Assembly (NCBI RefSeq): GCF_000515415.1
Contig: NZ_KI911783.1
Location: forward strand, 3,276,392 to 3,340,391
Reading direction: 5' to 3'
DNA: 64,000 nucleotides
From: Bradyrhizobium sp. WSM1417
GTDB taxonomy: Bacteria; Pseudomonadota; Alphaproteobacteria; Rhizobiales; Xanthobacteraceae
This document shows, in pieces, positions 8,092-17,408 of the stretch (positions within the stretch are counted from its first letter, which is position 1; each line of letters starts with the position of its first letter). The position numbers and the translations under genes are program-made. Under the pieces are notes generated by a model. It had not been told where the DNA came from. It saw nothing but the letters and a program-made list of their open reading frames with translations, and did not search any database.

Positions 8092-9537
8092 ATGTATCTC
8101 GGCATCGACCTCGGCACCTCCGCCGTCAAAACCGTTCTGGTCGACGAGGCGCAGCGCGTGGTGGCGAGCCGCAGCCGGTCGCTGACGGTCTCTTCGCCGC
8201 GTCCCGGCCATTGCGAGCAGGACCCGGCACAGTGGATCGAGGCCACGTTCGCAACGCTGGACGCCTTGAAGGCAGATCACGCGCGCGAACTGGCCGAGGT
8301 CGAGGGCATCGGCCTGTCCGGCCAGATGCACGGCGCGACGCTGCTCGACGCCGGTCACACGCCATTGCGGCCCTGCATTCTCTGGAATGACGGACGGTCC
8401 TTTGCGGAATGCGCCGAGCTGGAGCGGTGCTGGCCCGCCTTGCGGACGACGACAGGCAACAAGGCGATGCCGGGATTCACGGCGCCAAAACTGCTGTGGG
8501 TCGCCAGGCACGAGCCGGAGATCTTCGCGGCGACAAAACTCGTGCTGCAACCCAAGGCCTATCTGCGCCTGGTGCTGACGGGCGAGGCGATCGAGGATGT
8601 CTCGGACGCCTCCGGTTCGCTGTGGCTCGATGTTAGGAGTCGCGATTGGTCGGATGAGGGGCTCGCCGCGACCGCGCTGTCGCGCCGCCAGATGCCGCGC
8701 CTGGTCGAGGGCTGCGCGCCGGCGGCACGGCTGCGCAGCGAGATGGCGCAGCGCTGGGGCATGACCGGGCGGCCGATGATCGCGGGCGGGGCCGGCGACA
8801 ATCCGGCGGGAGCTGTCGGCATCGGCGCCGTCAATCCCGGCGCAGCCTTCATTTCGCTCGGAACCTCCGGTGCATTGCTGGTGCCCACCGAGACGATCGC
8901 GGCCAACCCGGAGCGGGTCGTGCACATTTTCTGCCACGCCGTCCCCGGCAGGTGGATTCAAGCCGGCGCGATCCTCTCGGCAGCATCGTGCCTGGCCTGG
9001 ATCGCGCGGCTGTTCGGGACCTCGGAGGCCGAGCTGCTGGCGCCGCTCGGGTTGCACCCGAGGGCGCCGTCGCCGGTCAGCTTCCTGCCGTATCTCTCCG
9101 GCGAACGCACACCGCACGACGACCCCGACGTGCGCGGCATGCTCGATGGGCTCAGTCACGCCACCGATCGTGACGCGATCGTGCAAGCCGTGCTGGAAGG
9201 CGTCGCCTTCGCGCTTGCGGACTGCCGGGACGTGCTTGCCGAGACAGGACTGGCGATCGCGGAGGCCGATGTCATCGGCGGCGGTTCGCGGTCGCGGTTC
9301 TGGTTGTCGGCGCTGGCCAATGTCCTGAACATGCCGGTGCATCGCTTTGCCGACGGCGAGACGGGCGCGGCATTCGGTGCGGCGCGGCTCGGCCGCCTCG
9401 CCGTCACCGGTGAGGCGATCGACGCCGTCTGCACCGCGCCACGGCGCGTCGAGACGTTCGAACCTGAGCCCGCGCTCGCGCAGGCCTATGCCGAGCGGCT
9501 GCCGCAATGGCGGCGCCTGTACCGGCCGCGGCGCTGA
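8092..9537 (+). CDS. xylB: Xylulokinase-like FGGY carbohydrate kinase
   Basis: A 481-residue FGGY-family kinase that phosphorylates a ketose or polyol with ATP. The N-terminal phosphate loop is GIDLGTSAVKTVLVD, followed by GIGLSGQMHGATLLD, ILWNDGRS and, in the C-terminal domain, GGAGDNPAGAVGIGAV, SLGTSGALL, LSGERTPHDDP and VIGGGSRSRFW. This pattern is closest to xylulokinases, which convert D-xylulose to xylulose 5-phosphate. A ribose-type ABC importer follows 209 bases downstream, supporting a sugar or sugar-alcohol pathway. Neither xylose isomerase nor a polyol dehydrogenase is present, so the true substrate may be another pentulose. Confidence 0.88.
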   Translation: MYLGIDLGTSAVKTVLVDEAQRVVASRSRSLTVSSPRPGHCEQDPAQWIEATFATLDALKADHARELAEVEGIGLSGQMHGATLLDAGHTPLRPCILWNDGRSFAECAELERCWPALRTTTGNKAMPGFTAPKLLWVARHEPEIFAATKLVLQPKAYLRLVLTGEAIEDVSDASGSLWLDVRSRDWSDEGLAATALSRRQMPRLVEGCAPAARLRSEMAQRWGMTGRPMIAGGAGDNPAGAVGIGAVNPGAAFISLGTSGALLVPTETIAANPERVVHIFCHAVPGRWIQAGAILSAASCLAWIARLFGTSEAELLAPLGLHPRAPSPVSFLPYLSGERTPHDDPDVRGMLDGLSHATDRDAIVQAVLEGVAFALADCRDVLAETGLAIAEADVIGGGSRSRFWLSALANVLNMPVHRFADGETGAAFGAARLGRLAVTGEAIDAVCTAPRRVETFEPEPALAQAYAERLPQWRRLYRPRR

Positions 9538-9746
9538 TCGCGATACGCGATGATGTGGCGAAGAAAAGGCATCACGCGCGAGATCGGTTCCGTCTGCAAA
9601 AGATAAAAGCAGCGCCGAACCGTTGGTCGGCATGCCGGAGGTATTGCCCTGCGCCACAACCTTTTGTTTAATGCTTGCACCCGCGCCGGGGACCAACGAG
9701 ACGCGGGCGAGATTGCGATGCCGCCGTCGGCGCGTGGGGAGGTGTG

Positions 9747-11282
9747 ATGAGCGAGCCCATCCTCGAGATGCGCCGGGTCTCTAAATCGTTTTTCAGCATC
9801 AAGGCGCTGCGCGACGTCGACCTCACCGTCTACGCGGGCGAGATCCACGCTTTGATGGGCGAGAACGGCGCCGGCAAATCCACCCTGATGAAGATCTTGT
9901 CGGGCGCCTACCGGCCGGACCCGGGCAGCGAAATCCGCATCGATGGCCAGCCCGTGCAGATCAGCGGCCCGCTCGGCGGCCGCGCGGCCGGCATCGCGAT
10001 CATCTATCAGGAACTCTCGCTCGCCCCCAATCTGAGCGTTGCGGAGAATATCTATCTCGGTCGCGAGGTCTCCCGCGGCGGCTTGCTCGCGCGCGAGGCG
10101 ATGCAGGCCGGCGTCGGTCCGATCCTGGCGCGGCTCGGCGCGGATTTCACGCCGCAGACGCTGGTCGCCAATCTCTCGATGGGCCAACGCCAATTGGTCG
10201 AGATCGCGCGCGCGCTGCACGCCCGCTCCAGGATCCTGATCATGGACGAGCCGACCACCGCGCTCTCGGCCGGTGAGAGCGAAAGGCTGTTTGCGCTGAT
10301 CCGCCAGCTGCGCGCCGAAGGCCTCGCCATCATCTACATCTCGCATCGCATGGACGAGGTCTATGCGCTCGGCGATCGCGTCACGGTGCTGCGCGACGGC
10401 ACGCTGGTGGGTTCGCTCGACAAGGGCGACATCCGCGCCGACACCATCGTCCGGATGATGGTGGGTCGCGACGTCTCGTCCTTCTACAAGAAGGAGCATG
10501 ATCCCAGGAACGATCCCAACGCGCGATCGGGAGCTCCCGTGCTCGCGGCCGTCGACATCGCCGACGGCAGGCGCGTCAAGGGATGTTCGCTCACGGTGCA
10601 TGCGGGCGAGGTGGTCGGTCTTGCCGGCTTGGTCGGCGCCGGCCGCACCGAGCTTGCGCATCTCATCATCGGCGCCGCGCCGATGGTCTCGGGCCATGTC
10701 GAAATCGAGGGGCGCGCGGTCTCCATCCGGACGCCGGGCGAGGCGCTGGACGCCGGCATTGCCTATCTCACCGAGGACAGGAAGGCGCTCGGCCTGTTCC
10801 TCGACATGTCCTGCCTCGACAACATCAATCTCGCGGTGCTCGGCCGGGATGCGAAATTCGGCGGCATCCTCGACCGCGACAAGGCCCGCGACCGCGCCAA
10901 GCGCGCGTTTGCGGGCCTCGGCATCCGCGCTGCGAATGTCGGTGTTCCCGCCGGCGGGCTCTCCGGCGGCAACCAGCAGAAAGTGCTGCTGTCGCGGCTG
11001 CTCGCGATCGGCCCGAAGATCCTGATCCTCGACGAGCCGACGCGCGGCGTCGACGTCGGCGCCAAGTCCGAGATCTATTCGATCATCGACAATCTCGCGA
11101 AATCCGGCACCGCGGTTCTCGTCATCTCGTCCGACCTGCCCGAGATCATCGGCATCTGCGACCGCGTCGTCGTGATGCGCGCAGGACATATCGCCGGGCA
11201 GATCCGGCGCGACGCGACATCGCCGCTCAATCAGGAGGAGATCATGGCCCTCGCCACCGGAACGGAGCAGCTCGATGCCTGA
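9747..11282 (+). CDS. Sugar ABC transporter ATP-binding protein (RbsA/XylG type)
   Basis: A 511-residue protein with two fused ABC ATPase domains, as in ribose and xylose importers. Domain 1 has Walker [10 protein letters not shown], signature LSMGQRQ and Walker [12 protein letters not shown]. Domain 2 has the usual degenerate P-loop [12 protein letters not shown], signature LSGGNQQKV and [18 protein letters not shown] 9747 is preceded by GGGGAGGTGTG. The frame is open earlier, but that part has no domain. It overlaps the permease start by eight bases, indicating one transcript. Confidence 0.95.
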   Translation: MSEPILEMRRVSKSFFSIKALRDVDLTVYAGEIHALMGENGAGKSTLMKILSGAYRPDPGSEIRIDGQPVQISGPLGGRAAGIAIIYQELSLAPNLSVAENIYLGREVSRGGLLAREAMQAGVGPILARLGADFTPQTLVANLSMGQRQLVEIARALHARSRILIMDEPTTALSAGESERLFALIRQLRAEGLAIIYISHRMDEVYALGDRVTVLRDGTLVGSLDKGDIRADTIVRMMVGRDVSSFYKKEHDPRNDPNARSGAPVLAAVDIADGRRVKGCSLTVHAGEVVGLAGLVGAGRTELAHLIIGAAPMVSGHVEIEGRAVSIRTPGEALDAGIAYLTEDRKALGLFLDMSCLDNINLAVLGRDAKFGGILDRDKARDRAKRAFAGLGIRAANVGVPAGGLSGGNQQKVLLSRLLAIGPKILILDEPTRGVDVGAKSEIYSIIDNLAKSGTAVLVISSDLPEIIGICDRVVVMRAGHIAGQIRRDATSPLNQEEIMALATGTEQLDA

Positions 11283-12315
11283 GAACGGCGCTTCCGCCAA
11301 CACCGCCCCCGTGGCGCCCGGTCTTGCCGCCGCGCAGGAGACCAAGCGGCAGCGGACGCGGATGATCATTCGCGCGGTCGGCATGCTGCCGGTGCTGCTG
11401 TTGCTGTGCATCGGCTTTCACGTGCTGTCGGACGGCCGCTTCTTCACCGGCCAGAACATCGGCATCGTGGTGCAGCAATCCGCGGTCAATACCGTGCTGG
11501 CCGCAGGCATGACCTTCGTCATCCTCACCGGCGGCATCGACCTTTCGGTCGGCTCCATCCTGGCGGCGGCGGCGATGGCCGGGCTGATCATCTCCAAATT
11601 CCCCGATCTCGGGGTGCTGTGGTTGCCGGCCGCGGTGCTCACCGGCGCCGTCTTCGGCATTCTCAATGGCGGCTTGATCGCGCTGTTGCGGCTGCCGCCC
11701 TTCATCGTCACGCTGGGGTCGCTGACCGCCGTGCGCGGCGCGGCCCGCCTGCTCGGCGCCGACACCACGGTGTTCAATCCGTCGATCCCCTATGCCTTCA
11801 TCGGCAACGGCGCCTTGACCCTCATTCCGGGCGTCGTGTCGATTCCCTGGCTCTGGGTGATCGCGTTGCTGGTCATCCTGGTGTCGTGGCTGGTGCTCAA
11901 GCGCACCGTGCTCGGCGTGCACATCTACGCGGTCGGCGGCAACGAGAGCGCGGCGCGGCTCGCCGGCATCAAGGTCTGGGCCGTGCTGATCTTCGTCTAT
12001 GGCGTGTCCGGCCTGCTCGCGGGCCTCGGCGGCGCGATGCAGGCGGCGCGCCTCTACGCCGCCAATGGCCTGCAACTCGGCCAATCCTACGAGCTCGACG
12101 CCATCACCGCCGTGATCCTGGGCGGAACCTCCTTCGTCGGCGGCATCGGCTCGATCTGGGGAACGCTGGTCGGCGCGCTGATCATTGCGGTGTTGTCGAA
12201 CGGCCTGATCCTGATCGGCGTGTCCGACGTCTGGCAATATGTGATCAAGGGCCTGGTGATCATCGGCGCCGTGGCGCTGGACCGCTATCGGTTGCAGGGC
12301 TCGGCGCGGACCTGA
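11275..12315 (+). CDS. Sugar ABC transporter permease (RbsC type)
   Basis: A 346-residue membrane protein of the BPD_transp_2 family with about 8-10 hydrophobic helices. Diagnostic segments are [46 protein letters not shown] and [20 protein letters not shown], as in RbsC, XylH and AraH. It forms the channel for the preceding ATPase. Its ATG lies inside the ATPase C-terminal codons. A 45-residue hydrophilic N-terminal tail precedes the first helix. Confidence 0.95.
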   Translation: MPENGASANTAPVAPGLAAAQETKRQRTRMIIRAVGMLPVLLLLCIGFHVLSDGRFFTGQNIGIVVQQSAVNTVLAAGMTFVILTGGIDLSVGSILAAAAMAGLIISKFPDLGVLWLPAAVLTGAVFGILNGGLIALLRLPPFIVTLGSLTAVRGAARLLGADTTVFNPSIPYAFIGNGALTLIPGVVSIPWLWVIALLVILVSWLVLKRTVLGVHIYAVGGNESAARLAGIKVWAVLIFVYGVSGLLAGLGGAMQAARLYAANGLQLGQSYELDAITAVILGGTSFVGGIGSIWGTLVGALIIAVLSNGLILIGVSDVWQYVIKGLVIIGAVALDRYRLQGSART

Positions 12316-12411
12316 GAGCAAGAAATGCAGCGGGCGCCGCGCCATCATGTTCATTCCGTCACGGCAACTGGTCGCCGCGCCGGAGCTTCAAACAGACCAG
12401 GGAGGAAGCCA

Positions 12412-13359
12412 ATGTTGAAGTCGATCTCGTTTGCCGGCGCCGCGATGGCGCTCGTCCTGAGCTCCGCGCCCTCCGGCGCCAAGGAGCTCAAGTCGATCGG
12501 CGTTTCGCTGGGCTCGCTCGGCAATCCGTTCTTCGTCGCGTTGTCGAAGGGCGCCGAGTTCGAGGCCAAGAAGACCAACCCCAACGTGAAGATCACCACC
12601 GTCGGCTTCGAATATGATCTCGGCAAGCAGGTCACCCAGATCGACAATTTCATTGCCGCCGGCGTCGACTTGATCCTGCTCAATCCCGGCGATCCCAAGG
12701 CGGTCGGCCCGGCGATCAAGAAGGCGCAGGCCGCCGGCATCGTCGTCGTTGCCGTCGACACCGCGGCCGAAGGCGCCGACGCCACGGTGACCACCAACAA
12801 CGTCCAGGCCGGCGAGATCTCCTGCCAGTACATCGTCGACAAGCTCGGGGGGAAGGGCGACGTCATCATCGAGAACGGCCCGCAGGTCTCCGCGGTGATC
12901 GATCGCGTCGTCGGCTGCAAGAACGTGTTCGGCAAGAACCCCGGCATCAAGGTCCTGTCCAACGACCAGGACGGCAAGGGCTCGCGCGAAGGTGGCCTCA
13001 CGGTGGCGCAGGGTTATCTGACCCGCTTCGCCAAGATCGACGCCATCTTCGCCATCAACGATCCGCAGGCGATCGGCACCGACCTCGCGGCGCGCCAGCA
13101 GCAGCGCACCGGCATTATCATCACCGCGGTCGACGGCGCACCCGACATCGAAGCAGCGCTCAAGGATCCGCAGGCGGCGCAGATCCAGGCCTCCGCCTCG
13201 CAGGACCCGTTCTTCATGGCCCGCCGCGCCGTGCAGGTCGGCGTCAACATTCTCAACGGCCAGAAGCCGGCTTCCACCGTCGAGCTGCTGCCGTCGAAAC
13301 TGGTGACGCGCGACAATGTCAAAGACTACAAGGGCTGGACCTCGGATCGGTCGCAGTAG
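12412..13359 (+). CDS. Sugar ABC transporter substrate-binding protein (RbsB type)
   Basis: A 315-residue periplasmic receptor with a cleavable signal peptide (about residues 1-22, ending near APSGA). The mature protein starts KELKSIGVSLGSLGNPFFVA, the sugar-contacting N-terminus of Peripla_BP_4 proteins, and continues with IDNFIAAGVDLILLNPGD and AIFAINDPQAIGTD. ATG 12412 follows GGGAGGAAGCC. It completes the ATPase-permease-receptor set; the receptor comes last, 96 bases after the permease. A strong hairpin at 13371-13398 closes the operon. Confidence 0.95.
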   Translation: MLKSISFAGAAMALVLSSAPSGAKELKSIGVSLGSLGNPFFVALSKGAEFEAKKTNPNVKITTVGFEYDLGKQVTQIDNFIAAGVDLILLNPGDPKAVGPAIKKAQAAGIVVVAVDTAAEGADATVTTNNVQAGEISCQYIVDKLGGKGDVIIENGPQVSAVIDRVVGCKNVFGKNPGIKVLSNDQDGKGSREGGLTVAQGYLTRFAKIDAIFAINDPQAIGTDLAARQQQRTGIIITAVDGAPDIEAALKDPQAAQIQASASQDPFFMARRAVQVGVNILNGQKPASTVELLPSKLVTRDNVKDYKGWTSDRSQ

Positions 13360-13370
13360 CGCGCGGGAGA

Positions 13371-13398
13371 CGGCCGGCGCCGGGTGCGGCGCTGGCCG
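13371..13398 (+). terminator. Hairpin after the sugar ABC operon
   Basis: CGGCCGGCGCC, loop gggtgc, GGCGCTGGCCG: an 11-bp stem with one G-T wobble, starting 12 bases after the receptor stop. There is no T tract, so termination may be Rho-assisted, or the hairpin may protect the 3' end. Confidence 0.55.
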
Positions 13399-13514
13399 GC
13401 TTAGGTAGTGCGGTAGTAGCTAGGCATACAGCGCTATCCGCTGCTTGCGATCGCCAAGCAATTTGTGACCCCAAACGGACATTTGGACTCGCCGCCGACT
13501 GAGCGCTAACGGCT

Positions 13515-13832
13515 CTATTTTGGAGCGCCGGTCTGGCTACCCGAACCGGTGGTCTGTTCACTTTCCGGCCGGCCCGGAGGGTGCGCAGAGGCGCCTGGCT
13601 TGTCTTGATCTGCCACGAACCCGGACTGTCCGGAATTGCGTGTCTTGAGCCCCTTGTCTGCATCACGCTGCATCTGCTCGTTGGGCTCGCTAGTCTTGAG
13701 CCCACTGTCTACACCACGGTGCATCTCCTCCTTGGTTTGCTCACTAGGTGCGGCCTTTTGCTGTTGGGCCGCTGCTTGGAAGGCAATCGCGCTTCCGGCA
13801 ACGACTATCATCGCGAGAGTTGCTGTTCGCAT
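13515..13832 (-). CDS. Small secreted protein with an internal 17-residue duplication
   Basis: A 105-residue protein with a clear signal peptide, MRTATLAMIVVAGSAIAF to AAAQ (cleavage near residue 22). The mature part is polar, charged and probably disordered. It holds two related units, KEEMHRGVDSGLKTSE and NEQMQRDADKGLKTRN, and a Gly/Ser/Thr tail. ATG 13832 has GGAGG seven bases upstream, which argues for real translation. It is monocistronic and I do not recognise its function. The small mature size and export suggest a periplasmic or secreted accessory role. Confidence 0.7.
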   Translation of the reverse strand: MRTATLAMIVVAGSAIAFQAAAQQQKAAPSEQTKEEMHRGVDSGLKTSEPNEQMQRDADKGLKTRNSGQSGFVADQDKPGASAHPPGRPESEQTTGSGSQTGAPK

Positions 13833-14136
13833 GCTTTCCTCCAGTGTGTTGCCCCGTCTCGCTAAACGCGCGGACTTCCCGGTGTTTCCTAGCTCCGATT
13901 GTTATTTCAAAAGGTACGCCGAACGATTGGATGGGATGGGCTCGGCATGGGTGATGTCCGCTCCCGGTGCTCAAGCGCAAGTAAGCAGCCGGGCTGCCGA
14001 AAGGCCGCTTGTGACCATTAGCGGACCTCGCGCCGCTTTGGCTCAGGTGCGGACATCAAGTTGCACCAGAATTGCGGTCGGACAATTCCACCGGGTTTCG
14101 CAGCGGCATCGTGTGTTGGTGGGTTGCGCCGCGGCG
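13833..14136. other. Gene-free stretch with fragments of a dispersed repeat
   Basis: No convincing gene. It contains ATGTCCGCT (13954-13962), GACCATTAGCGGACC (about 14013-14027) and GCGGACATCAA (about 14050). These look like decayed pieces of an extragenic repeat also echoed at 16990-17040 and 61990-62030. The promoter of the 13515-13832 gene should lie at the left edge. Confidence 0.4.
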
Positions 14137-15309
14137 TCAATGCGTTACTACGATGAAATCCGTGTCTTTTCCCGTCTCCTGGCTAATTCCGTTGTCGGAA
14201 ACGATCAACGAAGAGGCCGGCGTCAGGAGTTCAGAGATCTTCTCAACCGTATCCTGGGGCATTTCGATGCGGTTGAGCGCAGCGTTGGCTTTGTCGGGTA
14301 ACGGTTCCGGCGCGGTTTGCTTCGCGGGCGCTTCTCGCCGTATCGTGGCAGCTTCGGACATGCGGGGCAATTCCTCTGGAATCGACACGACGCTCCAGCG
14401 AATAGCCGTTCCCTCCTTCTGGAATTCCATCGCGGTAAACACGTGCGTTCCCAGCGGCTCCTCCGGATTTTCGATCTTGACCGGGACATCAAACAGCGGC
14501 GTGAAGCCCTGACGCACGAACAGCTTGCTCAACTTGCGACTGACGAAGATGGAGATCGGGACGATTTTTTTAGGCACGCTTGCAGCGGGAGCCGAGCCGG
14601 GCTCCTGGAGACTGGCGGCTTCTGCAGTCTCGGCGTTTGACACCAGTGATCGCTGCGTTGCCGCGGCTGCATCGATGCTCTTGGTTGCGACGGTGGCACT
14701 CTGGAATTCGGACGAACCGGACGCGGCTTTCGGCTGAAATAGATGCGGATTGGCTATCTCGACCGGCTGGACATCACCATGCGCAATGATCACGCGGGTG
14801 CCGCGCTTCGTGAGATGCCAGACTCGAACGGCAAAATCATTCTTCAAACGGATGCAGCCGTGCGAAGCTGGATGCCCAGGCACGACACCGGCGTGCAACG
14901 CGATCCCTGACCAGGTGATGCGTTGCATGTAGGGCATGGGGGCGGCGCTATAAATATTTGAACGGTGCCATCGTTCTTTGCTGATGACGCTGAACACGCC
15001 GAGGGGCGTCGGATGCCCCTCCATTCCCGTGGACACCGAAGAGCGTGCAATCAGGGCCCCATTGTCAAAAAGCGAGACCCGTTGGTCTGCTATCGAGATG
15101 ATGATCTGGAGCGGGCCCTTCGGAAGGGGCTCGGGCCGAACGTTCTTCGCCGTTTGAGAGTTTGTCTGCCGGTGGTGGTGCTTGTCTTTGTACGGAGCGT
15201 ATTGGCTTCGCCAGAACGTGTGTTGGGGTCCAAGCAGAAATTGAGCGTGTGCGATCCCCGCAGGGAGCATGAAAATGGCGAGTACAGCGGTTGTTATCGC
15301 GCGCTGCAT
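14137..15309 (-). CDS. L,D-transpeptidase (YkuD) with a degenerate second domain
   Basis: A 390-residue exported protein with a signal peptide ending near AGIAHA (residue 22). The catalytic YkuD domain spans about 64-180, with His139 and the SHGCIRL motif giving catalytic Cys152; such enzymes make 3-3 peptidoglycan cross-links or attach proteins. After an Ala/Ser-rich linker (about 195-246), residues 247-296 repeat the start of the YkuD fold (SIFVSRKLSKLFVRQG, GTHVFTAMEF) but no SHGC motif follows. The tail ends SSLIVSDNGISQETG then TDFIVVT. ATG 15309 was chosen for its signal peptide; ATG 15333 is an alternative. Confidence 0.85.
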   Translation of the reverse strand: MQRAITTAVLAIFMLPAGIAHAQFLLGPQHTFWRSQYAPYKDKHHHRQTNSQTAKNVRPEPLPKGPLQIIISIADQRVSLFDNGALIARSSVSTGMEGHPTPLGVFSVISKERWHRSNIYSAAPMPYMQRITWSGIALHAGVVPGHPASHGCIRLKNDFAVRVWHLTKRGTRVIIAHGDVQPVEIANPHLFQPKAASGSSEFQSATVATKSIDAAAATQRSLVSNAETAEAASLQEPGSAPAASVPKKIVPISIFVSRKLSKLFVRQGFTPLFDVPVKIENPEEPLGTHVFTAMEFQKEGTAIRWSVVSIPEELPRMSEAATIRREAPAKQTAPEPLPDKANAALNRIEMPQDTVEKISELLTPASSLIVSDNGISQETGKDTDFIVVTH

Positions 15310-15663
15310 TGCTGGTAATTCCTTAACGAGCATCGCCCGCCCGTAGGCGCGATTCCATCGTTTCGAGACGATGCGCGAAGCCGAAGCCTGATGCGTCATC
15401 CTGACAGCGCACCAAGCCTCTCCTCCAAATCTGGTCGCAGTGGGTCGAAAATTGGACCGTACTCACAATTACCGTGGGAGTTGCCGCTGAGACGGGCGCG
15501 ATTGCTTGTGATCGACGCGTTGCAATCGGGCAACACGCTTCGGAAAAATTGACGAGCGGCCGTTCGCGCCATTGCGCGGCCCACATTGATTCCAAGAATG
15601 AGCCTCTTCGCATGCTTGGCTTTTCTACACGGCTCCGGTGGAGCCTATGGGGGCGACGGCATC

Positions 15664-16803
15664 ATGAACCCGCGGCGATTTGCGATAGTGGCGCCGACGT
15701 TTTGCGGAACGGTCGTTCTCGCGGGGTGGATCGTTGGCTGGCTGGCTGGCTTGGGTCCGGCCGGCTCCGAGAACGCCCGCGCAGTGACAGTCCAGGACCG
15801 CGCAGCATCTCTCGCCGCCACCGCGAGGCTCCCGGATGAACCGCAAGCAATCGCAATGGGCAACACCGGACCCGCGAACGCCGCTGTCGCTAGCGCCGAG
15901 GTGGCGACGGCCGCTGAGCCCGCGGCGGTGACGGCCACCGACACGACGGCGGCCTCGGACAAATCGGAATCGATCGTCCTGGCCGCGTTGCCCGATCCGT
16001 CGCAAACGCTGTCGGCCGATTTATCGCCTGTGCAGGGCTCGGTGGACTTGGGCCACCACGATGTCGCCCAGCCGGCGCCGACCACGTGCGGTGCATCCGG
16101 CGGTGCCTCCAGCACGGGGCCGCAGGACTTCCGGTATCTCATTTGTTATGTCTGGTCCGAACTGCCGCCTGCCGAGAAGCCGGCGGCGATCGTCTTGCGT
16201 TCGTTCAAGGACATCCCGGTCGGAACGCCGGTGGAAGAGATCAAGCGCGCGTCCGACGCTTTCGGTCTGGATTTCAATTTCATGAAGGCCGTGGCCAAGG
16301 TCGAGTCCGGTTTCGACCCCAAGCAGCGCACCGGGTCGTATATCGGGCTGTTCCAGCTGAGCAAATACGAGTTCAGAAAATTCGGCTCCGGAGACATTCT
16401 TAATCCCCGCGATAATGCCGTTGCGGCAGCCTACAAGGTCATCACGGAAGGCATTCTATTCCAGTGGGTGACGCGCAGGAAGCCAGACTTGAACGATCTT
16501 TACCTGATCCATCAGCAGGGCTGGGAAGGCGCCGCGGAGCACCTCAGCCAACCCAATCGCATCGCCTGGAAATCGATGTGCGCCACCGGCGAAGGCAGGG
16601 AGAAGGGCGAAAAATGGTGCAGGCGCGCGATCTGGGGCAATACGCTTCCGGCCGTCAAAGAGGCGTGGAAATCCGTGGAGAAGCTGACGTCGGAGGCGTT
16701 CGTCGGAATGTGGCGCGAGCGGGTCGCTCATTTCCAATCGAAATACATGGGCACCGCAACCGCCGACGCCGAGCGGGCGCAGGCACCAGTGAATGTTCGT
16801 TGA
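15664..16803 (+). CDS. Membrane-anchored SLT-type lytic transglycosylase-like protein
   Basis: A 379-residue protein with one N-terminal hydrophobic helix (about residues 7-31) and a low-complexity Ala-rich periplasmic linker to about 150. The catalytic domain (about 190-350) carries AVAKVESGFDP with predicted catalytic Glu214, followed by GSYIGLFQLSKYEF, DNAVAAAYKVI and LYLIHQQGWEGAAEHL. These match SLT transglycosylase folds that cleave the glycan strand of peptidoglycan. Start ATG 15664 follows GGGGGCGACGG; the frame is open 78 bases further upstream. It is divergent from the neighbouring L,D-transpeptidase gene. Confidence 0.78.
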   Translation: MNPRRFAIVAPTFCGTVVLAGWIVGWLAGLGPAGSENARAVTVQDRAASLAATARLPDEPQAIAMGNTGPANAAVASAEVATAAEPAAVTATDTTAASDKSESIVLAALPDPSQTLSADLSPVQGSVDLGHHDVAQPAPTTCGASGGASSTGPQDFRYLICYVWSELPPAEKPAAIVLRSFKDIPVGTPVEEIKRASDAFGLDFNFMKAVAKVESGFDPKQRTGSYIGLFQLSKYEFRKFGSGDILNPRDNAVAAAYKVITEGILFQWVTRRKPDLNDLYLIHQQGWEGAAEHLSQPNRIAWKSMCATGEGREKGEKWCRRAIWGNTLPAVKEAWKSVEKLTSEAFVGMWRERVAHFQSKYMGTATADAERAQAPVNVR

Positions 16804-17057
16804 GTGGCTAGCAGGAGTTGCCGCACCCGCGGCGAGCGGGGTTTCACCGTCGCCGGTCGCGCGGATGCACTTTACATCGTCAACGACGCGCTCGGGTCGT
16901 TCCTGCTGCTAGCGAGGTGATCGATCAGGTGCCGGTGTCTGCTTGTGGCCCGAAGGCGAAGTGTCCGGCACGCCGCCAGCAAGGGCCATAGCGGACATCG
17001 AGAATACGTGGGCAAATCGACACGAATGACCCGAAGCGGAGCACCTTGAAAGTGAAG
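16804..17057. other. Intergenic stretch with a dispersed-repeat remnant
   Basis: No gene is supported. AGCGGACAT at 16990-16998 and ACCCGAAGCGGA at 17029-17040 resemble the repeat traces at 13954 and 61990. The region separates two convergent genes, but I see no strong terminator hairpin. Confidence 0.35.
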
Positions 17058-17408
17058 TCAAGTCATGATGCCAGGCATGAAGCATCGGACGCGCGGATGG
17101 CCGTCTATGTAATGCCTCCAGACCATTGTACGGCCGAAGCGGTTTGGTTCTGTGACAACCGCACCCTCAGGTACGAGCACCCATTCGCCGTCAATGAGGA
17201 CGCGGTAACGGCCCCGACTGGACTCCCAATCGGCATCGGACACGATGTAGCCATCGGCATCGGTACAGCACTTTCCAAATTCGCTCTGCAAGCTTTCAAA
17301 CCACGACTTCAGCGGAGAGTGGTCGTATCGGCCATCGTCGCGTGCAAGGACCGGCGTCAGTAGCAACGCTGAACCCAGCAACGATGCCGCAAGTTTCGCT
17401 GGAAACAT
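17058..17408 (-). CDS. Small exported protein with CCTDADG and CFMPG motifs
   Basis: A 116-residue protein. Residues 1-22 form a signal peptide (MFPAKLAASLLGSALLLTPV, cleaved near LA). The mature part has KCCTDADGYIVSDADWE, RVLIDGEWVLVPEGAV, TEPNRFGRTMVW and the C-terminal RCFMPGIMT. Three cysteines after export suggest disulfide or metal binding. ATG 17408 is backed by a GGAGG site eight bases upstream; the 28 extra upstream codons have no signal character. I recall similar proteins as conserved hypotheticals in Rhizobiales; no function is known to me. Confidence 0.75.
   Translation of the reverse strand: MFPAKLAASLLGSALLLTPVLARDDGRYDHSPLKSWFESLQSEFGKCCTDADGYIVSDADWESSRGRYRVLIDGEWVLVPEGAVVTEPNRFGRTMVWRHYIDGHPRVRCFMPGIMT

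Noticed and set aside
9486..11411. 641-residue minus-strand open frame across the sugar ATPase gene
   Set aside because: It lies fully opposite the two-domain ATPase and permease start. The translated sequence has an unnatural composition and no motif.
12670..12686. FNR-like site TTGATCCTGCTCAA
   Set aside because: It lies inside the receptor coding sequence and has a mismatch in the second arm.
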